Assembly (NCBI RefSeq): GCF_017353255.1
Contig: NZ_JAFMYU010000007.1
Coordinates: 62,001 to 126,000, forward strand
Origin: Fibrella aquatilis
Lineage (GTDB): Bacteria > Bacteroidota > Bacteroidia > Cytophagales > Spirosomataceae
DNA length: 64,000 bases
Direction: 5' to 3'
Shown here: positions 24,157 through 31,460 of the stretch, in pieces
Layout: every line of letters starts with the position of its first letter
How positions within the stretch are numbered: the stretch's first letter is position 1
The notes under the pieces: model-generated
Databases searched by the model: none
What the model saw: only the letters and a program-made list of their open reading frames with translations
Told to the model about the DNA's origin: nothing
Translations under genes and position numbers: made by a program

Positions 24157-24498
24157 CTAGTCACCTTCATCTTTTCGTTTCATTCGGACCTCTTTCAACG
24201 AAAAATGAGATTTATTCAAACAGGTAGCCAGCTCACGAAGCAGGTCAAATTTGCCTGCGATGAGGGCTTCTTTCTTCTTACGACTCCAGTTTTTAACCTG
24301 CTTTTCTACTTCGATAGCGGCCATTGGGCTTTGAAACGCATCGTACCAAACTAATTCGACGGGGCGGCGTGGGTACGTATACGCGTTCACGTCCTCACCT
24401 TCGAGATGCTCCGCGAGCCGCCGGTCGGGGTCGTTGGTGACACCCGTGTAATACGTCCGGTCAGCGCAGCGAAGCGGGTAGACGTAGTATTTTTTCAT
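24157..24498 (-). CDS. GIY-YIG nuclease family protein, 113 aa
   Basis: The catalytic GIY and YIG elements are visible as YYVYPLRC and YYTGVTND (GIY replaced by VYP, YIG by YTG). The following R and H are seen in DPDRRLAEHL. The Glu of the active site is in AAIEVEKQVKNWSRKKKEALI, followed by LLRELATCLNKS. Length is normal for single-domain members of the UPF0213-like group. ATG at 24498. It lies between acs and a prpE-like gene with no functional link to either, but is framed by two copies of a long palindrome. Homologs of this type are often found near similar repeats in my recollection, which I could not verify here. Confidence 0.9.
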   Translation of the reverse strand: MKKYYVYPLRCADRTYYTGVTNDPDRRLAEHLEGEDVNAYTYPRRPVELVWYDAFQSPMAAIEVEKQVKNWSRKKKEALIAGKFDLLRELATCLNKSHFSLKEVRMKRKDEGD

Positions 24499-24545
24499 GG
24501 TTAAGGAGGGGGGAGCTTGTATTAGCAGTGGCTTGTTGCTGTGGT

Positions 24546-24665
24546 GGCTTCGCTAGCTAGGCCCCTCGACTGCGCTCGGGGTGACAACGATGTTGAATCA
24601 AGCCAGGATAGTTGCTTATTGGCCTGTCACCCCGAGCGCAGTCGAGGGGCCTAGCTAGCGAAGCC
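24546..24665. repeat. Long inverted repeat, CHPERSRGA-type copy 4
   Basis: Perfect 41-bp arms (24546-24586 and 24625-24665) enclose a 38-nt loop nearly identical to that of copy 3. The word AGCGCGAAGC follows the right arm. It lies in the gap between the GIY-YIG gene start and the end of the propionyl-CoA-synthetase-like gene. Confidence 0.93.
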
Positions 24666-24696
24666 GTACTAGCGCGAAGCTACACCATCGCACACA

Positions 24697-26610
24697 CTAT
24701 TCACCAAACGCAACCCCAACCTTCCGGCTTGCCAGTACCAACCGAATTTCGTCGATAATCGCGGGGTCGTCGATGGTAGCGGGGATGGTGAACGGTTCGC
24801 CATCAGCGAGTTGGCGGATGGTTTTACGGAGAATTTTTCCGGAGCGCGTCTTCGGTAATCGTTTCACGGCCAATGCATTACGGAAATAAGCTACAGCCCC
24901 GATTTGCTCACGGAGCAGCGTGACTAATTCAGTTTCCAGTTGCTCGGGCGTGATGGTTTGGCCGTCTTTGAGCACCACAAACCCCACCGGGCGCTGTCCG
25001 CGCAGGGGGCAGGCAATCCCCACCACGGCGCACTCAGCCACGGCGGCATGCGCCCCCACGATCTCTTCCATCTCGCCGGTCGACAGCCGGTGACCAGCCA
25101 CGTTGATTACGTCGTCTACCCGACCCATAATGAATACATAGCCGTCTTCGTCGATGTATCCGCCGTCGCCGGTGAGGTAATAGCCAGGGAAGCGGTTGAG
25201 GTACGACTCGCGGAAGCGGGGCGTGTCGTGCCAGAGGGTGGGCGTAAACCCCGGCGGTAGGGGCAATTTCACACAAACGTACCCCTCCTGATTCGGCCCA
25301 AGTTGCTGCCCATCTTCGTCCAGAATCTGCAAGTCGTAGCCGCAAACAGGTTTCGAGGACGACCCCATTTTCACGGGAATAGGGTCGAGGCCCAACTGAT
25401 TGGCCACCATCGGCCAGCCCGATTCGGTCTGCCACCAGTGGTCAATGACGGGGATGTTCAGTATCTGATCGAGCCAGCCGAGGGTGGGTGGATCGCAACG
25501 TTCGCCCGCTACAAACAAGGCCCTGATCGATGAGAGGTCGTAGTTGCGCCGCAGCGATGCTTCCGGATCTTCTTTCCGAATAGCCCTGAACGCGGTGGGT
25601 GCTGTAAAAAACACGTTGACCTTATGGTCGGCAATGACACGCCAGAACGTACCGGCGTCGGGGGTGCGGACGGGCTTGCCTTCAAACAAAATGGCCGTGC
25701 AGCCGTAGATCAGTGGGCCATAGACAATGTAACTGTGGCCTACTGCCCAGCCCAGGTCTGAAGCCGCCCAGAATACCTCGCCGGGCCGTACGTCGTAGAT
25801 CGCTTCCAGGCTGTAGGCTAGCGCCACGGCATGCCCCCCGTTGTCGCGCACAATGCCCTTGGGTCTGCCCGTTGTGCCCGACGTGTAGAGCACATACAGC
25901 GGGTCGGTGGCCAGCACGGGTACGCAGTCGGCGGGGGTAGCGCGGGCCAGCAAGGTAGCCCAGTCCAGATCACGACCAGATTGCATAATGGCCTCACATT
26001 GAGGGCGTTGAAGAATGACGCAGTGTGCGGGTGGATAAGCTGATTGGGCTAATGCCGCATCGAGCAGGGGTTTGTAGGGGATGACGGTGCCGAACTCAAT
26101 ACCGCAACTCGCTGATAGCACCACACGTGGCCGGACATCATCAATACGCACGGCCAGTTCGGGCGAAGCAAACCCGCCAAACACCACCGAATGCACGGCC
26201 CCCAGCCGGGCGCAGGCCAGCATGGCGAAGGCCGCTTCGGGCACCATGGGCATATAGATCACCACGGTATCGCCTTTGCTTACGCCCAGATTGCGCAGCA
26301 TACCCGCCACCCGTGCCACCTCGTCGCGCAGGTCGAGGTAGGTATAGGTACGCACCTGCCCCGTGGCGGGCGAGTCGTAGATCAGGGCGGGTTGCTCACC
26401 CCGGCCCTGTTCAATATGGTAGTCAATAGCGGCATAGCAGGTGTTCATCACCCCATCGGCATACCAGCGGGTGAGGCCGTCGGCATCCGTAGACTGACTT
26501 TGCGTGGGAGGCGTGTACCACGGGATGCGCGAAGCCTGCTCGGCCCAGAAACCATCGGGGTTGGTCAGGCTGCGGTGGTATTGGTCGGCGTAGTTGTTGG
26601 TGGTGGGCAT
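24697..26610 (-). CDS. Propionyl-CoA-synthetase-like (PrpE-type) acyl-CoA synthetase
   Basis: It is an acetyl/propionyl-CoA synthetase relative with all core motifs: VLYTSGTTGRPKG, VIDHWWQTESGW, GYVFIMGRVDDVINVAGHR and KTRSGKILRK with the catalytic Lys. Features that favour PrpE over a second Acs are SASCGIEFGTVIPYKPLLDA, KGIVRDNGGHAVAL and SSSKPVCGYDLQI, found in propionyl-CoA synthetases. Length is 637 aa. With acs next to it and a small membrane protein and symporter upstream, it fits a short-chain fatty acid uptake and activation locus. Substrate specificity needs testing. Confidence 0.85.
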   Translation of the reverse strand: MPTTNNYADQYHRSLTNPDGFWAEQASRIPWYTPPTQSQSTDADGLTRWYADGVMNTCYAAIDYHIEQGRGEQPALIYDSPATGQVRTYTYLDLRDEVARVAGMLRNLGVSKGDTVVIYMPMVPEAAFAMLACARLGAVHSVVFGGFASPELAVRIDDVRPRVVLSASCGIEFGTVIPYKPLLDAALAQSAYPPAHCVILQRPQCEAIMQSGRDLDWATLLARATPADCVPVLATDPLYVLYTSGTTGRPKGIVRDNGGHAVALAYSLEAIYDVRPGEVFWAASDLGWAVGHSYIVYGPLIYGCTAILFEGKPVRTPDAGTFWRVIADHKVNVFFTAPTAFRAIRKEDPEASLRRNYDLSSIRALFVAGERCDPPTLGWLDQILNIPVIDHWWQTESGWPMVANQLGLDPIPVKMGSSSKPVCGYDLQILDEDGQQLGPNQEGYVCVKLPLPPGFTPTLWHDTPRFRESYLNRFPGYYLTGDGGYIDEDGYVFIMGRVDDVINVAGHRLSTGEMEEIVGAHAAVAECAVVGIACPLRGQRPVGFVVLKDGQTITPEQLETELVTLLREQIGAVAYFRNALAVKRLPKTRSGKILRKTIRQLADGEPFTIPATIDDPAIIDEIRLVLASRKVGVAFGE

Positions 26611-26616
26611 AAGGGG

Positions 26617-26835
26617 CTATTCGTCATAATCACCCTGGAGAGCGAACCAGCCGAACGTGACAAGGCCGCCCACGATGATGGGCATCAAAATAAACAAAAT
26701 GATGATGCCAAAGACGAGGTCATCGGTTTTGCCGGTGCCCAGCTTGGGCAGTCCAAAATCCATAATGCCGAAATAGCCAACCAACGCGGCTAAGGCGAGC
26801 CAGGCAATGCCGAGGTATTTTTTGAGAGCGTTCAT
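26617..26835 (-). CDS. Small two-helix membrane protein, 72 aa
   Basis: Two membrane helices (YLGIAWLALAALVGYFGIM and LVFGIIILFILMPIIVGGLVTFGWFAL) are joined by a short loop and end in an acidic tail (QGDYDE). It stops 6 bp before the acyl-CoA-synthetase gene, so it is probably co-translated with it, and it follows the symporter gene on the same strand. Small proteins of this kind often sit with MHS-type symporters in Bacteroidota; function unknown. Confidence 0.75.
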   Translation of the reverse strand: MNALKKYLGIAWLALAALVGYFGIMDFGLPKLGTGKTDDLVFGIIILFILMPIIVGGLVTFGWFALQGDYDE

Positions 26836-26850
26836 GAGGGAAAGGTTGGG

Positions 26851-26939
26851 GGTTCGTAGTTGGTAGTTTGTGGTTGGTAGTTTGTGGTTGCGTCAGCCAC
26901 TACAGCGCGAAGCAACCACAAACCACCAACTACGAACCA
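26851..26939. repeat. Inverted repeat of GTAGTTGGTAGTTTGTGGTT words
   Basis: Left arm 26851-26894 and right arm about 26907-26939 pair imperfectly. The loop contains the words CGTCAGCCAC and AGCGCGAAGC that recur in other repeats of the window. The right arm encodes the final residues and TAG stop of the symporter gene. Confidence 0.8.
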
Positions 26940-28522
26940 CGTTTATCGTTGCCGTTGATGTACAACAGGCCGATCACGAAACAGACGGCGGCAACGGCGA
27001 TGGGGTACCAGAGGCCTTCCAGGTATGGGGCGGCGTAGGGAGCGGCTAGTCCGGCTTGTTTGGCCGTTGCGTTGGCATTATTGGCGTTGGTGGCCAGGTA
27101 CGTGGCTACGGCGGGCATCAACCCGCCGAATACGCCGTTGCCAATGTGGTAGGGCAACGACATCGACGTATAGCGGATGCGCGTGGGGAACAGCTCGACC
27201 AAAAACGCGGCGATGGGGCCGTACACCATCGTCACCAGCAGCACCTGCGCAAACACCAGCCAGATCAACGTCCAGCGGTCGCTGCTGTTGAGTGTAATCG
27301 TTTCTTTCACCGTCGTTACCGGTGGCCCCAGCTCACCTTGCGTGGCGTCGGCCAGTTGTTTGGTGGTTGTCACCTCGGTGGCCATGGTACCGTCGGTATA
27401 GGTACGTTGCACGGTCTGTGTCTGTACCGTTGCGCCGCCAATGACCGGGTCGGGGGTTTGGGTGTTTTTTCGCGTGGTTTTGTCGGGCTGTTCGGTGCGG
27501 TTTTGCAGGCTCATGGCCTCGTACATCCGCTGGTAGATGGGGCGGTAGGCCAGCACGGCCAATAGCATACCCGTCATCATGATGCCTTTCCGGCCAATCT
27601 TGTCCGACAGCCAGCCGAAGAACACGAAAAAGGGCGTCCCCATCAGCAGGGCAATCGTCATCAGTCCGTCGGTCTGCATCTTATCGACGTGGCCGATTTT
27701 TTCGATGAAACTCAAGGCGTAAAACTGTCCCGTGTAGAAAATGACACCCTGCCCCATGGTGGCCCCAAACAGGGCCAGGAGTACGAATTTGACGTTGTAG
27801 CGGTTTCCGAAACTCTCTTTCAGTGGGTTGGTGGCGGTTTTGCCTTCTGCCTTCGCTTTGGCAAACAAGGGCGACTCGCTCATGTTGCGCCGGATCAGGT
27901 ACGACACGGCGACCATCATGACCGAGGCCCAAAACGGCACCCGCCAGCCCCAATCGTCGAACGCCTCTTTGGTAAGGGCCAGCCGCGTACCCATGATCAC
28001 GAGCAGTGACACAAACAGACCTGCCGTGGCCGTTGTCTGGATCCACGACGTCCAGTAGCCACGCTGATGGGCGGGGGCATGTTCGGCCACGTAGGTTGCT
28101 GCGCCGCCGTACTCACCGCCGAGGGCCAGCCCCTGTAACAGTCTCAATAGTAGCACCAGCACCGGAGCCAGAAAGCCAATGGTAGCATAGCCGGGCACAA
28201 GGCCAATGGCAAACGTGGCCCCGCCCATAAGCAGCAGCGTGACCATGAACGTGTACTTCCGGCCAATCATATCGCCCAGCCGCCCGAAAAACAACGCCCC
28301 GAATGGCCGCACCACAAAGCCCGCCGCGAAGGTGGCCAGGGTGCTTAGAAACGCCGCCGTGGGGTTGGCTTCGGGGAAAAACTTCGAGGCCAGCACCGAC
28401 GCCAGTGAGCCGAAAATGTAGAAGTCGTACCATTCGATGAGCGTACCCACCGACGAGGCACCGATGACGCTGATCAGCGAGCGGGTAGTGGTGGTTTGTG
28501 AGGCTATTGGTTGGGGCACCAT
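26930..28522 (-). CDS. MFS transporter, metabolite/H+ symporter (MHS) type
   Basis: Twelve helices are expected. MHS features are FGRLGDMIGRKYTF (motif A), LALGGEYGGAATYVAEHAPAHQRG with R-x-x-x-T after it, and the second half FGWLSDKIGRKGIM. Between the two halves of the C-terminal domain there is a 90-residue hydrophilic, Thr/Gln-rich insertion (about residues 335-425: NRTEQPDKTTRK, TVQTQTVQRTYTDG, KQLADATQGELGPP) that is not usual. Members carry shikimate, dicarboxylates, proline or short acids. Together with acs and the prpE-like gene it is a good candidate acetate/propionate carrier. The last residues come from repeat sequence. Confidence 0.88.
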   Translation of the reverse strand: MVPQPIASQTTTTRSLISVIGASSVGTLIEWYDFYIFGSLASVLASKFFPEANPTAAFLSTLATFAAGFVVRPFGALFFGRLGDMIGRKYTFMVTLLLMGGATFAIGLVPGYATIGFLAPVLVLLLRLLQGLALGGEYGGAATYVAEHAPAHQRGYWTSWIQTTATAGLFVSLLVIMGTRLALTKEAFDDWGWRVPFWASVMMVAVSYLIRRNMSESPLFAKAKAEGKTATNPLKESFGNRYNVKFVLLALFGATMGQGVIFYTGQFYALSFIEKIGHVDKMQTDGLMTIALLMGTPFFVFFGWLSDKIGRKGIMMTGMLLAVLAYRPIYQRMYEAMSLQNRTEQPDKTTRKNTQTPDPVIGGATVQTQTVQRTYTDGTMATEVTTTKQLADATQGELGPPVTTVKETITLNSSDRWTLIWLVFAQVLLVTMVYGPIAAFLVELFPTRIRYTSMSLPYHIGNGVFGGLMPAVATYLATNANNANATAKQAGLAAPYAAPYLEGLWYPIAVAAVCFVIGLLYINGNDKRGS

Positions 28523-28686
28523 GAAGCAGAGCGTGGTTTAGGAATAGGCTGCTGACAGCAAAGGACGAAGTAAGCAGAATATACGCTCAGCCACCAATAC
28601 GTACCGGCCAGCCCCTGCCAGCAACCGATTCCAACCCTTTACCAGAAAATTGTATCTTGGTGAAGTCATGTATAAACTTATGCCCC

Positions 28687-29229
28687 ATGCACACCTATAC
28701 GCGATTATGCCTGCTGACCCTGCTGGTACCTTTGCTGCTCGACGGCTGTAAGCACCCATTCACCCCCGCGCCGCAACCAGGCGACCCCGCCAACGGCTAC
28801 CGACCCGTCTACATCACCAACGAAGACCTGCGCAACGTGACGGTAGAGGCCCCGCAGCCGCTGCAAAGCCCCGGCAAAATCTACATCAAAGACGGCTACC
28901 TGTTCATCAACGATCAGCAGCGGGGCATCCATATTTTCGACAACCGCAACCCTGCCAAACCGGTCGAACTGGGCTTTCTGCGTATTCCCGGTAACTCGGA
29001 AATGGCCGTGAAAGACAGTACGCTCTACGCCAACAACGGCCCCGACCTCATAGCCATTAATATTGGCCGCCCGGCCAGCGTGCGGGTGGTAAAACGCATG
29101 GCCGACGTCTTCACCATCAGCAACTACCCCGATGCCCGGCAGGTGTGGTTCGAGTGTCCCGACCCGGCTAAAGGCTATGTGGTGGGCTGGGAACGTACCG
29201 CCCTTACCAACCCACAGTGCTACCGCTAA
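28687..29229 (+). CDS. Lipoprotein with LVIVD-type beta-propeller repeats, 180 aa
   Basis: The signal peptide ends in a lipobox (LLLDGC, Cys21 or so), so the product is probably surface lipidated. The body carries repeats like GKIYIKDGYLFINDQQRGIHIFDNRNPAKP, typical of LVIVD repeats that make partial beta-propellers. It is short and may pair with the next gene, which has more repeats. ATG at 28687 is chosen because the residues before it are not signal-like. Confidence 0.75.
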   Translation: MHTYTRLCLLTLLVPLLLDGCKHPFTPAPQPGDPANGYRPVYITNEDLRNVTVEAPQPLQSPGKIYIKDGYLFINDQQRGIHIFDNRNPAKPVELGFLRIPGNSEMAVKDSTLYANNGPDLIAINIGRPASVRVVKRMADVFTISNYPDARQVWFECPDPAKGYVVGWERTALTNPQCYR

Positions 29230-29242
29230 CCACCAAACCGTT

Positions 29243-29998
29243 ATGCCTATGAAAGCTGTCCTATATGTCTTGCTGCTAGCCGGTTTGTGCGCCTGCCGGT
29301 CGAGTGGCGATGCACTCACGCCCACCACTGGCGCGGGCACGGGTGGGTCTACGGCCCGGTTTACCGTGGCCGACGATTTTCTGTATATTCTGCACCAGCA
29401 AACGCTGCAATCATACAAAGTAACCGCCAGCCAGAACCCAGTATTTGGAAGCAGCACCACCTTGTATGGCACCATGCCCGAAACCATTTTTCCGTTTGGC
29501 AACTACCTGCTGCTGGGTACGCCTACGGGCATCCTGTTTTACGACCGCAGCCAGAAACCCGCCACGCCCTCCTACGTGAGCACATACACCCACTGGTTTA
29601 GTTGCGACCCGGTGGTGGCGCAGGGCACCATTGCCTACGCTACCCTCCGCAGCGGCACCACTTGCCGAAACGGGCAAAACCTGCTCGAAACCGTCGATAT
29701 CAGTGACCCGCTGAAGCCGAAACTTATTCGCAGCTACCCCATGACCAACCCCCGTGGCTTGGGTATCGACGGCAACACGCTGTTTGTGGGTGAGGGCGAT
29801 TCGGGCCTGCGTGTGTTTGATGCCACCGACCCGGCCAACCTGCGCGAGGTTGCCTTCCTCCAGGACATCAGTACTTACGACCTCATTCCGGCCCGTAACG
29901 TGCTGATTGTGACGGGTACCAAAGGCATTTACCAGTATGACTACAGCAATCTGAAATCGATCAAACTGCTGAGCACCATTCCCTTCGCGCCCCGATGA
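29243..29998 (+). CDS. Lipoprotein with LVIVD-type beta-propeller repeats, 251 aa
   Basis: A lipoprotein signal (KAVLYVLLLAGLCAC) is followed by a Thr/Gly-rich spacer and LVIVD-type propeller blades (FTVADDFLYILHQQTLQSYKV, VDISDPLKPKLIRSYPM, GLGIDGNTLFVGEGDSGLRVFDATDPANLREV). Each blade starts with a variable strand and ends at D-x-S/T-D/N-P. Such propellers are secreted scaffolds of unknown ligand. An ATG at 29249 is also possible. It follows the first LVIVD gene by 14 bp and overlaps the next by 4 bp, so the three are an operon. Confidence 0.82.
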   Translation: MPMKAVLYVLLLAGLCACRSSGDALTPTTGAGTGGSTARFTVADDFLYILHQQTLQSYKVTASQNPVFGSSTTLYGTMPETIFPFGNYLLLGTPTGILFYDRSQKPATPSYVSTYTHWFSCDPVVAQGTIAYATLRSGTTCRNGQNLLETVDISDPLKPKLIRSYPMTNPRGLGIDGNTLFVGEGDSGLRVFDATDPANLREVAFLQDISTYDLIPARNVLIVTGTKGIYQYDYSNLKSIKLLSTIPFAPR

Positions 29999-30795
29999 AA
30001 TCAACCCTGCTGCTGTGTTGCTGGCTGGGGCCGCTGATGGCTTTGGCGCAGAACCCTTATTCCAACGTACCCCGGTATGACCAGGTGCCGGGCTATAAAC
30101 AGGTTGTCCGGCAGCCGCGGCCGGTGCTGTATGAACGCCCCATTCCCCGGTCGGTGGTGATTAAGCTGAATCCGCTGATGGCCGTGGGTGTCGACGGGGC
30201 CGTGTATGGGGGTGTTGAAGCGCCCGTGGGCAAGATCGGGGCCATACAGACCGAAGTGGGTTACGGGGCGTTTCGGAGCCTGATGAACTTCGACTCAGAC
30301 ACGTACACGAACAAAGAAAACTGGCGGGCGCGGCTGCAATACCGGTGGTATGCCCGCGAAGGTGTAGCCACCAGTTCGCCGTGGTATTGGGCCGTGGAAG
30401 GTACGTATAAACAGGTCAACGCCGTTGATAATCAGACGCTTGGTCGCGATTGCCGGAATGGTAACTGCGCTTATTTTCAGTTGGTCAATCAATTGGCTAC
30501 GCGCTACGTAGTGGGGGCTTATGGCAAAGTGGGTAAGATCGTACCCCTAACCCGCCTGAACGGTACCTACCGGTTTTTGCTCGATCTCTACGCGGGCCTT
30601 GGCATCAACTACGCCTGGACCAGACGGGCACCGCTCGATGCCAGTTTGAGTGGTCAATACCCCTCCGATTACCTGTTCTCTCCCTATTACAATCCCCTCG
30701 CCACGGCCGACCGCTTTGGTAAGTCAGGCTCCCACACCTTTTTCCAACCCGATATCCAGGTCGGCTTCACCGTAGGGTATCGGGTGAACGAGTGA
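29995..30795 (+). CDS. Outer-membrane beta-barrel-like protein, 266 aa
   Basis: A signal peptide (KSTLLLCCWLGPLMALAQ) precedes a protein with alternating polar/apolar strands (SVVIKLNPLMAVGVDGAVYGGVEAP, IQTEVGYGAFRSLMNF, RARLQYRWYAREG, WYWAVEGTYKQVN, FLLDLYAGLGINYAW, DIQVGFTVGYRVNE), the last ending in the usual C-terminal barrel strand. Two Cys (CRNGNC) may form a loop disulfide. Its ATG overlaps the propeller gene stop, so the two are coupled. A barrel with surface propellers suggests a small surface complex; partner and role unknown. Confidence 0.75.
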   Translation: MKSTLLLCCWLGPLMALAQNPYSNVPRYDQVPGYKQVVRQPRPVLYERPIPRSVVIKLNPLMAVGVDGAVYGGVEAPVGKIGAIQTEVGYGAFRSLMNFDSDTYTNKENWRARLQYRWYAREGVATSSPWYWAVEGTYKQVNAVDNQTLGRDCRNGNCAYFQLVNQLATRYVVGAYGKVGKIVPLTRLNGTYRFLLDLYAGLGINYAWTRRAPLDASLSGQYPSDYLFSPYYNPLATADRFGKSGSHTFFQPDIQVGFTVGYRVNE

Positions 30796-30841
30796 ACGGG
30801 TTAAAGAGCGGGCCATCGCTTATTGACGTTTTAACGCATAC

Positions 30842-31381
30842 ATGACAATTCTCGGAATTTCAGGTAGTCTTCGTCAGGGATCTACCAACGCGCTACTTCT
30901 TCGGGCCGTGGCCGGCCTGTTACCCAAAGGGGTTACGATAACCGTATTTGATGGCCTCGATGACCTGCCTCATTTCAGTCCCGAACGGGATGCTGATCAT
31001 GAAAACGGCACAGCCCCATTACCTTCTGTAGCTCGGTGGCGTACTGCTATCGACGAGGCCGATGCCTTGCTTATCAGCACCCCCGAATACGCCTTTGGCA
31101 TCCCCGGTGTGTTGAAAAATGCCCTTGATTGGACTGTATCCACCGTTTTGATGGATCAAAAACTAGTGGGTGTTGTCAGTGCCTCGCCGGGTTATGAGGG
31201 TGGACAGAAAGCTATGGCGTCGCTCTTACCCACGCTCACGGCCCTAAACACACGTATTCCCGATGGCTGTTCGCTGGTGATTTCGTCGGTCCGAAAAAAG
31301 ATGGATGCCAGCGGCCACATCACCGACGAAGCCACCAACGAGGCGCTTATTAAGTTAGCTGTGCGGATAGTGAAAGGGTGA
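30842..31381 (+). CDS. NADPH-dependent FMN reductase family protein
   Basis: The flavodoxin-like fold is seen from ILGISGSLRQGSTNALLLRA (FMN phosphate loop) and ISTPEYAFGIPGVLKNALDW, the signature of NADPH-dependent FMN reductases/azoreductases. Later VGVVSASPGYEGGQKAM completes the site. It should be a cytosolic dimer reducing FMN or quinones. It lies 46 bp after the barrel gene; the stop codon is in a GTGAAAGGGTGA word like those of the inverted repeats. Confidence 0.9.
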   Translation: MTILGISGSLRQGSTNALLLRAVAGLLPKGVTITVFDGLDDLPHFSPERDADHENGTAPLPSVARWRTAIDEADALLISTPEYAFGIPGVLKNALDWTVSTVLMDQKLVGVVSASPGYEGGQKAMASLLPTLTALNTRIPDGCSLVISSVRKKMDASGHITDEATNEALIKLAVRIVKG

Positions 31382-31460
31382 AAGGCCTAGAGCGCATAGC
31401 TACGCTGAGTACAACCTTATCACTCAAGACTCCTAGCCCCTCACCATTCGCTCTTTCACT
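31373..31460. repeat. Weak inverted repeat between convergent genes
   Basis: Left arm about 31373-31392 (GTGAAAGGGTGAAAGGCCTAG) and right arm about 31433-31458 share the same words in reverse but with several mismatches. It provides the stop region of the FMN reductase gene and lies against the stop of the MocA gene. Confidence 0.5.

Larger units (their letters stand above)
24007..24665. mobile_element. Candidate unit: GIY-YIG nuclease gene between two palindromes
   Basis: Copies 3 and 4 of the repeat are in the same orientation (loop sequences match directly) and frame the GIY-YIG gene at distances of 17 and 48 bp. The outer part of each (GGCTTCGCTAGCTAGGCCCC) is shared. This layout, a nuclease gene between two near-identical structured repeats, is what would be expected of a self-mobilising palindrome. 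No target-site duplication could be defined. The call is inference. Confidence 0.45.

Noticed and set aside
24157-24498. Whether the GIY-YIG gene is a homing endonuclease within an intron
   Set aside because: It is intergenic; the flanking genes are complete and not interrupted.
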